Origin: Isoalcanivorax indicus
Lineage (GTDB): Bacteria > Pseudomonadota > Gammaproteobacteria > Pseudomonadales > Alcanivoracaceae
Direction of reading: 5' to 3'
Assembly: GCF_003259185.1 (NCBI RefSeq)
Contig: NZ_QGMP01000001.1
Span: forward strand, 496,001-560,000
DNA: 64,000 nt
Shown here: piece by piece, positions 56,839-64,000 of the stretch
Position numbering within the stretch: position 1 is the stretch's first letter
Layout of the letters: each line of letters starts with the position of its first letter
Program-made: the position numbers and the translations under genes
The notes under the pieces: generated by a model
Database searches by the model: none
Seen by the model: the letters and a program-made list of their open reading frames with translations, nothing else
Told to the model about the DNA's origin: nothing

Positions 56839-58064
56839 GTTTGCTGGTACTCCCTGATAGCCTGTATGCGGGCGCGCTCGATGGCATCGCCCAGTGCCTT
56901 GCCTTCATGGCCGCGTGCGCGCAGCGCATCGATCGGCACCTGAGCTGCCGCCTCGGCGGCGCCGAGCAGGAAACGACGCTGGGGATAGTCTCTGTCGGCA
57001 AACCCGGTACGTCCGCGGGCATCTGCTTCGCAGGCACCAAGGAATAACGGTAACCGCTCTGGCCGACGCAGCACATCGAAAGCGCGTAACAGTTTCCATA
57101 CGGTGTTGGAGCGTAGCGTGAGTGCCCGGTGAGCGTGTGTATGCCAGCGCGCGGTCAGGGCGCCCAGTTCGCGCAGGGCCACGGGGACGCGCAGCCGCTC
57201 GCCCAGCGCCTGTGCCAGGCGTTCGCCGCGCGCTTCGTGGGCAATATGTTGCGGCCAGTCCGCTTCCGGGGTCAGGCCTTTGCCCAGATCGTGCACCATG
57301 ACCGCATAGCGGGCGGCCAGCGGCAGGTCCATGTCGGCCGCGGCTTTCAGAGCCAGAAACTGATGTGTCAGGGTGTCCACTTCGGGGTGGTGTGCGGCGG
57401 GCTGGGGCACGCCGCGCAGGGCGGCCAGCTCCGGGAACAACGCCTGCAGGGCGCCGCAGTCTTCCAGCACCTGGAAGTACACCTGCGGGTCGGGTTCGCC
57501 CAGTGCCTTTTCGGTTTCTTTCCAGACACGTTCGGCGGCCAGCGTGGCCAGCTCACCGGACCGGGCCAGCTGGCGCATCAGCGCCAGGGTGTCGGGAGCG
57601 ACATGGAAGCCGAGCCAGTGGTAGCGGGCCGCAAAGCGCGCCACCCGCAAGACGCGCAAGGGATCTTCGGCAAAAGCCGGGGATACATGGCGCAGCAATC
57701 GGGCCTTGAGGTCTTCCCGGCCGGCAAACGGATCGACCAGCGGCCCGCCGGGGCGGCGCGCCATGGCATTGATGGTCAGGTCACGGCGCGCCAGATCCTG
57801 TTCCAGCGTTACCGAAGGGTCGGCATTGAAATTGAAGCCATGGTAGCCGGCGCCGACTTTGCGTTCGGTGCGCGCCAGCGCGTATTCCTCCTTGCTTTGC
57901 GGATGCAGGAACACAGGAAAGTCCTGGCCTACGGGCGTATACCCGGCGGCATGCAGTTGTGCCGGGGTGGCGCCCACCACGACCCAGTCCCGCTCCGTGA
58001 CCGGCAGGCCGAGCAGGTGGTCGCGCACGGCGCCGCCAACCAGGTACACATCAAAATCCGTCAT
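56820..58064 (-). CDS. cca: CCA-adding enzyme / multifunctional tRNA nucleotidyltransferase
   Basis: A 414-residue class II nucleotidyltransferase that adds or repairs the tRNA CCA end. [25 protein letters not shown] is the GGxxRD/DxD active site, [56 protein letters not shown] the templating region (with EDPLR). An HD domain follows ([23 protein letters not shown]), giving the phosphohydrolase activity of the long bacterial form. It shares a 19-bp overlap with folM downstream. The promoter region is divergent from the putative DMT leader. Confidence 0.96.
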   Translation of the reverse strand: MTDFDVYLVGGAVRDHLLGLPVTERDWVVVGATPAQLHAAGYTPVGQDFPVFLHPQSKEEYALARTERKVGAGYHGFNFNADPSVTLEQDLARRDLTINAMARRPGGPLVDPFAGREDLKARLLRHVSPAFAEDPLRVLRVARFAARYHWLGFHVAPDTLALMRQLARSGELATLAAERVWKETEKALGEPDPQVYFQVLEDCGALQALFPELAALRGVPQPAAHHPEVDTLTHQFLALKAAADMDLPLAARYAVMVHDLGKGLTPEADWPQHIAHEARGERLAQALGERLRVPVALRELGALTARWHTHAHRALTLRSNTVWKLLRAFDVLRRPERLPLFLGACEADARGRTGFADRDYPQRRFLLGAAEAAAQVPIDALRARGHEGKALGDAIERARIQAIREYQQTWQKSH

Positions 58065-58081
58065 GAATCGCCATCAAGTGG

Positions 58082-58110
58082 TTGCACTGTGTGGGGTGGC
58101 TCCGCATTAT
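58082..58110 (+). promoter_or_regulatory. sigma-70-like promoter for the DMT transporter leader
   Basis: TTGCAC (58082-58087) - 17 bp - CATTAT (58105-58110), four of six matches in each hexamer. The start site would fall near 58117, at the first ATG of the leader frame. Confidence 0.45.
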
Positions 58111-58116
58111 GTTCGC

Positions 58117-58254
58117 ATGATGAAGCCAACCGATACATTACTGATGCCGTTTGCCCTGCCGGGTTCCCCGGTGGTGATGGTGTGCCTGGCGCCGAAAATG
58201 GCGCTGCGAGCAGCACGCGTGTGGCGTGCGCGCTGGAGGCTGTGTGTCGGGTAG
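58117..58254 (+). CDS. putative leader peptide upstream of the DMT transporter
   Basis: A 45-codon frame that ends ALRAARVWRARWRLCVG-stop, with two Trp and five Arg codons in the last 15. A hairpin GCACGC-GTGTG-GCGTGC lies within the terminal codons (58213-58229). The stop is 20 bp before a rho-independent-type terminator, and GTCGGG (58246-58251) can pair with CCCGAC (58289-58294) in its loop. The layout resembles an amino-acid attenuator. It has no clear Shine-Dalgarno at the first ATG, so an internal start or a leaderless start is possible. Coding status uncertain. Confidence 0.4.
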   Translation: MMKPTDTLLMPFALPGSPVVMVCLAPKMALRAARVWRARWRLCVG

Positions 58255-58274
58255 TTGAAAAAAACGTATACCAG

Positions 58275-58307
58275 AGCCGCAGCGTCGTCCCGACCCTGCG
58301 GCTTTTT
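58275..58307 (+). terminator. terminator/attenuator before the DMT transporter
   Basis: AGCCGCAG / CTGCGGCT, perfect 8-bp stem with a 13-nt loop, followed by TTTTC. It lies 41 bp before the transporter ATG, with no plus-strand gene other than the putative leader before it. The terminator is therefore likely to regulate the transporter. Confidence 0.75.
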
Positions 58308-58347
58308 CATTTCTGGCGGGCGGGACATGACAGAAAAGGACTGAACA

Positions 58348-59247
58348 ATGTCGACCGTACTCGCCTATATCACCGTGGTGCTCGTCTGGGCCACCACGCC
58401 GCTGGCCATCAACTGGAGCGCCGAAGCGGGCGCGCCGATTGGCAGTGTCTGGCTGCGTATGCTGCTGGCCACGCTGGTGGGCATGCTGTTGCTGCGCGCG
58501 CTCGGCGGGCGCATGGTCTGGCATCGTCAGGCCCTGCGCAGCTATGCCGCGGCGGTACCCGGGGTGTTTGGCGCCATGGGGCTGTCCTATGCCGCGTCGC
58601 TGCATGTGCCGTCCGGGCTGATCTCGGTGATGTTTGGTCTGGCGCCGCTGATTTCCGGCCTGATGATGCAGGCGTTGCCCGGCGGTGTGCGATTGCGGGC
58701 GGGGCATTGGGTCGGTTGCCTGCTCGGGCTGGCCGGGCTGGCACTGATCTTTCGTGATGCGCTGGTGCCTGGCTCCACCGCCTTGCGGGGGGTGCTGATG
58801 CTGCTTGGCGCGGTGATCTGTTTCTGCGGCAGTGGTCTGGCGGTGCAGCGGGTCGCCGCCGGGCTGCCGCCCCTGACGCAAACGCTGGGGGCGCTGAGCC
58901 TGAGCCTGCCGTGCTACGCCGTGCTGTGGCTGGCCAGTGGGGAGCCGTTGACGGTGCCCCTGAGCACGCGCGGGCTTTTTGCGGTGGCGTACCTGGCGCT
59001 GTTCGGTTCGTTGCTGGGATTTCTGTGCTACTTCCTGATCCTGTCGCGGCTGAGCGCTGCCACGGTGGCTCTGGTCACCCTGATCACACCGGTACTGGCC
59101 TTGTCGCTGGGCATGTTCCTGAACAATGAGCAGCCGGGGGTCGGGGTGCTGGCTGGAGGGGGGTTGATTGTGGTGGCGTTGGGGGCCTACCTGTACGCGG
59201 ACCGGGCCTTGTGGCGTCGAGGCTACCCGAAGCACTCACGTTCGTGA
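58348..59247 (+). CDS. DMT superfamily transporter (EamA family)
   Basis: A 299-residue integral-membrane protein with ten predicted helices and two EamA repeats (first: LAYITVVLVWATTPLAINWSAEAGAP..PGVFGAMGLSYAASLHVPSGLISVMFGLAPLISGLMM; second: GVLMLLGAVICFCGSGLAVQRVAAG..LALFGSLLGFLCYFLILSRLSAATVALVTLITPVLALSLGMFLNNEQPG). DMT transporters export amino acids, metabolites or drugs. The upstream leader with Arg/Trp codons and terminator suggests control by an amino acid, which would fit an amino-acid exporter. That remains an inference. Confidence 0.92.
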   Translation: MSTVLAYITVVLVWATTPLAINWSAEAGAPIGSVWLRMLLATLVGMLLLRALGGRMVWHRQALRSYAAAVPGVFGAMGLSYAASLHVPSGLISVMFGLAPLISGLMMQALPGGVRLRAGHWVGCLLGLAGLALIFRDALVPGSTALRGVLMLLGAVICFCGSGLAVQRVAAGLPPLTQTLGALSLSLPCYAVLWLASGEPLTVPLSTRGLFAVAYLALFGSLLGFLCYFLILSRLSAATVALVTLITPVLALSLGMFLNNEQPGVGVLAGGGLIVVALGAYLYADRALWRRGYPKHSRS

Positions 59248-59346
59248 TTGCTTTGGCCATTGTCCGACCGGCACGGCTCTGGTGTAGTGCCTGCTCCCCG
59301 GCCCGCGTCCGTTGCGGTGCTGGCTGATCATGAGGGAGTCACATCC

Positions 59347-60324
59347 ATGAAGACACGTATTACCGAACTGCTGGGCATCCGCTATCCGATCGTTCAGGGC
59401 GGCATGCAGAACGTCGGCTATGCCGAACTGGCCGCGGCCGTTTCCAATGCCGGGGGCCTGGGCATCATTACCGGCCTGACCCAGCCGACGCCGGAAGACC
59501 TGGACCAGGAAATCCGCCGCTGCAAGGAGATGACCGATCAGCCGTTCGGTGTGAACCTGACGATCCTGCCGACCATCAAGCCTGTGCCCTATGAAGAGTA
59601 TGCGCGGGTGATCTGCGAAGCGGGTATCGGCGTGGTGGAAACGGCGGGCCGTAACCCGGAACCCTTCATGCCGCTGTTCCAGCAGTACGGGGTGAAAGTG
59701 GTGCACAAGTGCACCTCGGTACGCCATGCCATCAAGGCAGAAAAAGTCGGTGTCGCGGCGGTCAGCGTCGATGGCTTCGAGTGCGCCGGGCATCCGGGCG
59801 AAGACGATATTCCGAATCTGGTGCTGCTGCCTGCGGCGGCGGCAAAGCTGAGCATCCCGATGCTGGCGTCGGGTGGTATCGGTACTGGCGCGCAGATGGC
59901 GGCCTGTCTGGCCCTGGGGGCTGACGGCATCAATATGGGGACACGCTTCCTGGCGACGAAGGAAGCGCCGGTGCATGAGAACATCAAGCGAGCTATTGTG
60001 GCGGCTTCTGAGCTGGATACAGCGCTGATCTTCCGGCCGCTGCGCAACACCGCCCGGGTTTACCGCAACAAGGTGGCGACCACGGTCAACGAGATCGAGC
60101 GCGAGCAAGGTGCGCAGATGGAATTCGGCCTGATTCAGGACATGGTGGCGGGCGCCAAGGGCAAGGTGGCGTTGAGCGATGGTGACATCGATTACGGTAT
60201 CTGGACGTCTGGCATGGTGCAGGGGCTGATCAACGATATCCCCACCTGTGAAGTGCTGATCGACAATATTGTCAATGAATGCCGCCAGGTCATTCGTGAG
60301 CGCATGACGGCCCTGATGGGCTGA
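59347..60324 (+). CDS. NAD(P)H-dependent flavin oxidoreductase / nitronate monooxygenase-like
   Basis: A 325-residue FMN TIM-barrel enzyme. Motifs: YPIVQGGMQNVGYAELAAAVSNAGGLGIITG, PFGVNLTILP, VSVDGFECAGHPGEDDI (the catalytic His of nitronate monooxygenases is in the GHPG motif) and ASGGIGTGAQMAACLALGADGINMGTRFLATKEAP (FMN phosphate site). It may oxidise nitronates or act as a 2-nitropropane-type or enoyl-reductase-like (FabK-related) enzyme. Start: ATG 59347 after GAGGGAGTCACATCC. Stand-alone gene between the DMT transporter and the convergent spoVR operon. Confidence 0.9.
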   Translation: MKTRITELLGIRYPIVQGGMQNVGYAELAAAVSNAGGLGIITGLTQPTPEDLDQEIRRCKEMTDQPFGVNLTILPTIKPVPYEEYARVICEAGIGVVETAGRNPEPFMPLFQQYGVKVVHKCTSVRHAIKAEKVGVAAVSVDGFECAGHPGEDDIPNLVLLPAAAAKLSIPMLASGGIGTGAQMAACLALGADGINMGTRFLATKEAPVHENIKRAIVAASELDTALIFRPLRNTARVYRNKVATTVNEIEREQGAQMEFGLIQDMVAGAKGKVALSDGDIDYGIWTSGMVQGLINDIPTCEVLIDNIVNECRQVIRERMTALMG

Positions 60325-60363
60325 CAGCTGGTGTGTTCCGATTCGCTGGAGAGGCTGCTGCCG

Positions 60364-61893
60364 TCAGGACGCGGCCTCTTCGGGGGGCGGCACGGAAATA
60401 CGCTCGACGATACGCCCGTCTTCCACGCTTTCCAGATGCACATCGAACTGCCACAGGCGGTAAAGGTGGCGCATCACATCCTGCGCGCGATCGCGGGCCA
60501 GCGGGCGCCTGCTTTCGCGAATGTGTTGCAGTGTCAGGGAGCGGTCGCCGCGCACGGCCGCTTCATACACCTGGATGTTCGGCTCATGAATGCTCAGGTT
60601 GTACTGCTCTGACAGCAACTGCCGCACAGTCTGATAGCCGGCATCATCATGAATGGCGCGGATCTCCAGGTGCTGGTGCTTGTCGTCATCGAGCACGGCG
60701 AACAACTTCATCTCACGAATCACGCGGGGTGACAGGAACTGCTGGATAAAGCTCTCATCCTTGAAGCTTTGCATGGCAAATTTCACTGTGGCCAGCCAGT
60801 CACTGCCGGCGATATCCGGAAACCAGCGCTGATCTTCCTCGGTGGGGTGTTCACAGATACGGCGGATGTCGCGGAACATGGCGAAGCCCAGCGCGTAAGG
60901 ATTGATGCCGTTGTACCAGGGGCTGTCAAAGGACGGCTGGAAGACAACCTGCGAGTGACTTTGCAGGAATTCGAGCATGAAACCTTCGGTCACCAGCCCT
61001 TCGTCATACATCCGGTGCAGCAAGGTGTAGTGCCAGAAGGTGGCCCAGCCCTCATTCATGACCTTGGTCTGTCGCTGTGGATAGAAATACTGTGCCATCT
61101 TCCTGACGATGCGTACTATCTCGCGCTGCCACGACTCCAGCAGCGGGGCGTTCTTCTCGATGAAATAGAGCAGGTTCTCCTGCGGCTCTGCCGGATACCG
61201 CGCAGTGGGTTTGCGGCGCTTGATGCCGGGCTGCATCTCGGGAAAGGTCTTCCACAGTTCGGAAACCTGCATCTGCAGTGTCTCCTCACGTTCACGCTGA
61301 CGCAGGCGCTCGGCTTCCGCAGAGATCGGGTAGGGGCGCTTGTAGCGATCCACGCCATAATTCATCAGGGCATGGCATGAATCGAGAATCTGTTCCACTG
61401 ACTCCACGCCATGGCGTTCCTCGCACTCCGCAATGTAGCGGCGAGCAAACACCAGATAATCGATGATGGCCGAAGCGTCGGTCCAGGTGCGAAACAGGTA
61501 ATTGCCCTTGAAGAAGGAATTGTGCCCGTAGCAGGCATGGGCGATCACCAGTGCCTGCATCGGCATGGTGTTCTCTTCCATCAGATAGGCAATACACGGA
61601 TTCGAGTTGATGACGATCTCGTAGGCCAGGCCCATCTGCCCGCGCCGGTACAGGTTCTCCACTTCGACAAATTGCTTGCCGAACGACCAGTGATTGTAGC
61701 CCACCGGCATGCCGACGGAGGAGTAGGCGTCCATCATCTGCTCGGAGGAGATGACTTCAATCTGGTTTGGCCAGGTATCCAGCCCATAGACGTCATGGGC
61801 AATCCGGGCGATTTCCTGGTCATAGCGCTCGATCAGCTCGAAGTTCCACTCGGAGGTGGTGGACAGGGGTTCGCGTCGCGGCATAGCTGTCAT
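60364..61893 (-). CDS. spoVR: SpoVR family protein (YcgB-like)
   Basis: A 509-residue SpoVR-family protein: EWNFELIERYDQEIARIAHDVYGLDTWPNQIEVISSEQMMDAYSSVGMPVGYNHWSFGK, IAYLMEENTMPMQALVIAHACYGHNSFFKGN, NEGWATFWHYTLLHRMYDEG and NPYALGFAMFRDIRRICEHP. In Bacillus it affects the spore cortex; in non-sporing bacteria it forms an operon with prkA/yeaG and yeaH and is induced in stationary phase and nutrient stress. Start: MTAMPRREP. It lies 3 bp after yeaH, so it is co-transcribed. Confidence 0.95.
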   Translation of the reverse strand: MTAMPRREPLSTTSEWNFELIERYDQEIARIAHDVYGLDTWPNQIEVISSEQMMDAYSSVGMPVGYNHWSFGKQFVEVENLYRRGQMGLAYEIVINSNPCIAYLMEENTMPMQALVIAHACYGHNSFFKGNYLFRTWTDASAIIDYLVFARRYIAECEERHGVESVEQILDSCHALMNYGVDRYKRPYPISAEAERLRQREREETLQMQVSELWKTFPEMQPGIKRRKPTARYPAEPQENLLYFIEKNAPLLESWQREIVRIVRKMAQYFYPQRQTKVMNEGWATFWHYTLLHRMYDEGLVTEGFMLEFLQSHSQVVFQPSFDSPWYNGINPYALGFAMFRDIRRICEHPTEEDQRWFPDIAGSDWLATVKFAMQSFKDESFIQQFLSPRVIREMKLFAVLDDDKHQHLEIRAIHDDAGYQTVRQLLSEQYNLSIHEPNIQVYEAAVRGDRSLTLQHIRESRRPLARDRAQDVMRHLYRLWQFDVHLESVEDGRIVERISVPPPEEAAS

Positions 61894-61896
61894 GGC

Positions 61897-63174
61897 TCAA
61901 TGCTCCTCCATGCGCTGGCGGAACAGTTCGCGAAATACCGGATAAATGTCGCCGGGCGTGTCGATCTGCTCCATGGCAAAGACCTGAGGCTGGTCGCGGC
62001 GCAGCTGTGCATAGGTGTTCCAGAGCGCCTGGTGGCGCCGTGGCATGATCTCCACATAGGAAAAATATTGCATGTTCGGCAGCAGTTCATCACGAAGTAT
62101 ACGCATGCAGGCCGGTGAGTCGTCATTCCAGTTGTCTCCGTCGGAGGCCTGGGCGCCATAGATATTCCAGCTGTCGGCGGGATAGCGCTCGCGGATGATG
62201 TCAGCGGTCAGTCGCAAGGCGCTGGACACGATGGTCCCACCGGTTTCGCGCGAGTAGAAGAATTCCTGTTCATCCACCTCCTTGGCGCTGGTGTGGTGGC
62301 GGATAAAGACCACTTCAGTGTGCTGATAGTTGCGCTCCAGGAAAAGGTAGAGGAGCAGGAAGAAACGCTTGGCCAGCTCCTTCATTTCCTGGCTCATGGA
62401 ACCGGACACATCCATGATGCAGAACATGACAGCGCGGCTCACCGGCACCGGCTGGCGCACGGTATGGTTGTAGCGCAGATCGACCGTATCGAGAAAAGGA
62501 ATACCGTTGATGCGCCGCTCAAGGCGTTCGATCTGCTGTGCCAGTTCCTGCAGTCGCGCTTGCCGTTCAATGGATTGTTCGGTGTCCAGCAAGGCAGCCT
62601 GCTCGGTCTGCAGGTCGCGCAACCGTCTGCGGGTGGCGGCGCTGAGGGCGCGGCGGCGCATGGAGGCCTGACGCATGGAGCGGACGATATTGATCTTGGT
62701 CGGGTTGCCTTCACTGACAATGCCACCGTGCACCACCCGGAAGCTGCTGTCGCCCTGGAGCTGGCGTTTTACCAGATTGGGCAGTGCCAGCCCTTCGAAG
62801 AGGAAGTTGAGGAATTCCCGTGGGTCCAGCTCGAAGGCGAAATCATCCATGCCCTCACCGCTGTTCGAGGCCTGGCCGCCGTCACCCGCGCCGCCGCCCT
62901 CCGGCCTGGCCACCGTGTCACCCTGCTGGAATTCCTTGTTGCCGGGATGCACTACGGTGCGCCGTCCCCCTGGCCCATGGTGGAACTGCGGTTCGTTGAG
63001 GTCCTTGCGCGGGATGATGATGCGCTCGCCGCGCTCCATGTCACGGATGGAGCGCTGATTGACGGCATCGTTGACGGCATCGCGAATATGCTCGCGATAG
63101 CGGCGCATGAAGCGCTGACGGTTGACCGTGCTCTTGTTCTTGCCATTCAGCCTGCGGTCGACGATAAAGCTCAT
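61897..63174 (-). CDS. yeaH: YeaH/YhbH family protein (DUF444, VWA-like)
   Basis: A 425-residue DUF444 protein: the N-terminal basic domain is [60 protein letters not shown]. It continues with [20 protein letters not shown] and a VWA-type domain with a MIDAS-like motif [46 protein letters not shown]. It works with the PrkA kinase and SpoVR in a stress-response unit; the molecular role is unclear, possibly as an adaptor. It lies 34 bp downstream of prkA. Confidence 0.95.
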   Translation of the reverse strand: MSFIVDRRLNGKNKSTVNRQRFMRRYREHIRDAVNDAVNQRSIRDMERGERIIIPRKDLNEPQFHHGPGGRRTVVHPGNKEFQQGDTVARPEGGGAGDGGQASNSGEGMDDFAFELDPREFLNFLFEGLALPNLVKRQLQGDSSFRVVHGGIVSEGNPTKINIVRSMRQASMRRRALSAATRRRLRDLQTEQAALLDTEQSIERQARLQELAQQIERLERRINGIPFLDTVDLRYNHTVRQPVPVSRAVMFCIMDVSGSMSQEMKELAKRFFLLLYLFLERNYQHTEVVFIRHHTSAKEVDEQEFFYSRETGGTIVSSALRLTADIIRERYPADSWNIYGAQASDGDNWNDDSPACMRILRDELLPNMQYFSYVEIMPRRHQALWNTYAQLRRDQPQVFAMEQIDTPGDIYPVFRELFRQRMEEH

Positions 63175-63208
63175 GCCGCGCTCCTGACAGGGGTTACTGC
63201 GACAGGGG

Positions 63209-64000
63209 TTACTGCGCCTTGCGCACCCGCAGGTACCATTCCGACAGCAGTCGGACCTGCTTCTCCGTGTAGCCGCGATCCATCATGCGTTGTACGAAGT
63301 CGTTGTGTTTCTTCTGGTCTTCCTTCGAGCCTTTGGCGTTGAAGGAGATCACCGGCAGCAGATCCTCGGTGTTCGAGAACATCTTCTTCTCGATCACATT
63401 GCGCAGCTTCTGGTAACTGAGCCAGGACGGATTGCGCCCCTCGTTGTTGGCGCGGGCGCGCAGGACGAAGTTGACGACCTCGTTGCGGAAATCCTTGGGG
63501 TTGGAGATGCCGGCCGGTTTCTCGATCTTTTCCAGCTCCTCGTTGAGCGCCTGGCGGTCGAAGATTTCGCCGGTATCCGGGTCACGGAACTCCTGGTCCT
63601 GTATCCAGAAATCGGCGTAGGTGACATAGCGATCAAAGATGTTCTGGCCATATTCGGAGTAAGACTCCAGATAGGCTGTCTGGATTTCCTTGCCGATGAA
63701 GTCGACATAGCGCGGCACCAGGAATTCCTTGATGTAGCGGCGCAGCTGCTCCTGACGTTCCTGCGGGAACTGCTCCTGTTCGATCTGCTGTTCCAGTACA
63801 TGCATCAGGTGCACCGGATTGGCGGCCACCTCGGTATGGTCGAAGTTGAAGACCTTGGACAGGATCTTGAAGGCAAACCGGGTCGAAATGCCGCTCATGC
63901 CTTCATCGACGCCTGCCGCGTCCCGGTACTCCTGCAACGATTTCGCTTTCGGATCGACATCCTTCAGGTTGTCGCCATTGTAGATGCGCATCTTCGAGTA
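63209..64000 (-). CDS. prkA: PrkA/YeaG family serine protein kinase, C-terminal part (runs off the right edge)
   Basis: About 263 residues of the C-terminal half of the 640-residue AAA-plus/kinase PrkA (YeaG): [51 protein letters not shown], then [85 protein letters not shown], ending [12 protein letters not shown]. The frame is open through the window edge, so the ATP-binding domain is outside. First gene of the prkA - yeaH - spoVR operon. Confidence 0.95.
   Translation of the reverse strand, partial: YSKMRIYNGDNLKDVDPKAKSLQEYRDAAGVDEGMSGISTRFAFKILSKVFNFDHTEVAANPVHLMHVLEQQIEQEQFPQERQEQLRRYIKEFLVPRYVDFIGKEIQTAYLESYSEYGQNIFDRYVTYADFWIQDQEFRDPDTGEIFDRQALNEELEKIEKPAGISNPKDFRNEVVNFVLRARANNEGRNPSWLSYQKLRNVIEKKMFSNTEDLLPVISFNAKGSKEDQKKHNDFVQRMMDRGYTEKQVRLLSEWYLRVRKAQ

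Overview
The window is 64 kb of GC-rich bacterial chromosome from a gammaproteobacterium. The block rpoD - dnaG - yqeY-like - rpsU, divergent from tsaD, followed by plsY, folB, folK, a pteridine reductase and cca, is the macromolecular-synthesis neighbourhood typical of that class. The load of lipid and hydrocarbon genes (two large acyl-CoA dehydrogenases, a Baeyer-Villiger-type monooxygenase, an MpaB-type oxygenase, a fatty acid desaturase, MaoC, crotonase, thiolase-like) suggests a marine oil- or lipid-degrading lineage such as Alcanivoracaceae. The taxon is an inference. I see no rRNA, CRISPR array, transposase, integrase or phage gene.

Layout. 1-3.1 kb: SDR - DUF2256 - DASH-type photolyase operon, outer-membrane phospholipase A and a Trm112-like protein. 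3.1-8.8 kb: two paralogous FadE-type dehydrogenases flanking a DUF945 gene; each is preceded by the same operator-like block, with a fatty-acid-regulator (PsrA-like) palindrome. 8.8-14.4 kb: endonuclease I; a TetR regulator divergent from an SDR / di-iron ferritin-like protein / flavin monooxygenase operon; a small beta-barrel. 14.4-18.4 kb: nuclease-helicase plus FAN1 pair. 18.5-21.2 kb: SDR, TonB-domain lipoprotein, and DAHP synthase with an aromatic-rich leader peptide and attenuator. 21.2-25.9 kb: phosphatase-like protein, outer-membrane protein, CHASE histidine kinase and short RNase J-like protein in one operon.

26.1-33.7 kb is a dense signalling array (REC-EAL-GAF, hybrid kinase, LuxR protein, CHASE3 kinase, single-domain receiver). 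33.7-36.3 kb holds two secreted-protein genes around a phosphate-type porin; both secreted-protein genes carry the same roughly 80-bp upstream block containing a long palindrome. 36.3-48.2 kb is mixed: H-NS-like small protein, MpaB oxygenase divergent from a MaoC / thiolase-like pair (the thiolase lacks two catalytic residues), OmpA lipoprotein pair, SelO, desaturase, crotonase divergent from a PaaX-type regulator, SRPBCC and LtrA. 48.2-58.1 kb is housekeeping, with a tRNA-Ile2(CAU). 58.1-64 kb: a DMT transporter with a possible second attenuator leader, a nitronate-monooxygenase-like enzyme, and the spoVR - yeaH - prkA stress operon running off the right edge.

How it fits together: most accessory genes process acyl chains, cyclic or branched ketones, or membrane lipids. 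Several sit behind recognisable inverted repeats next to TetR or PaaX genes. The strongest non-routine signals are the duplicated palindrome block, the aromatic leader peptide, the catalytically altered thiolase and the paired fatty-acid operators.
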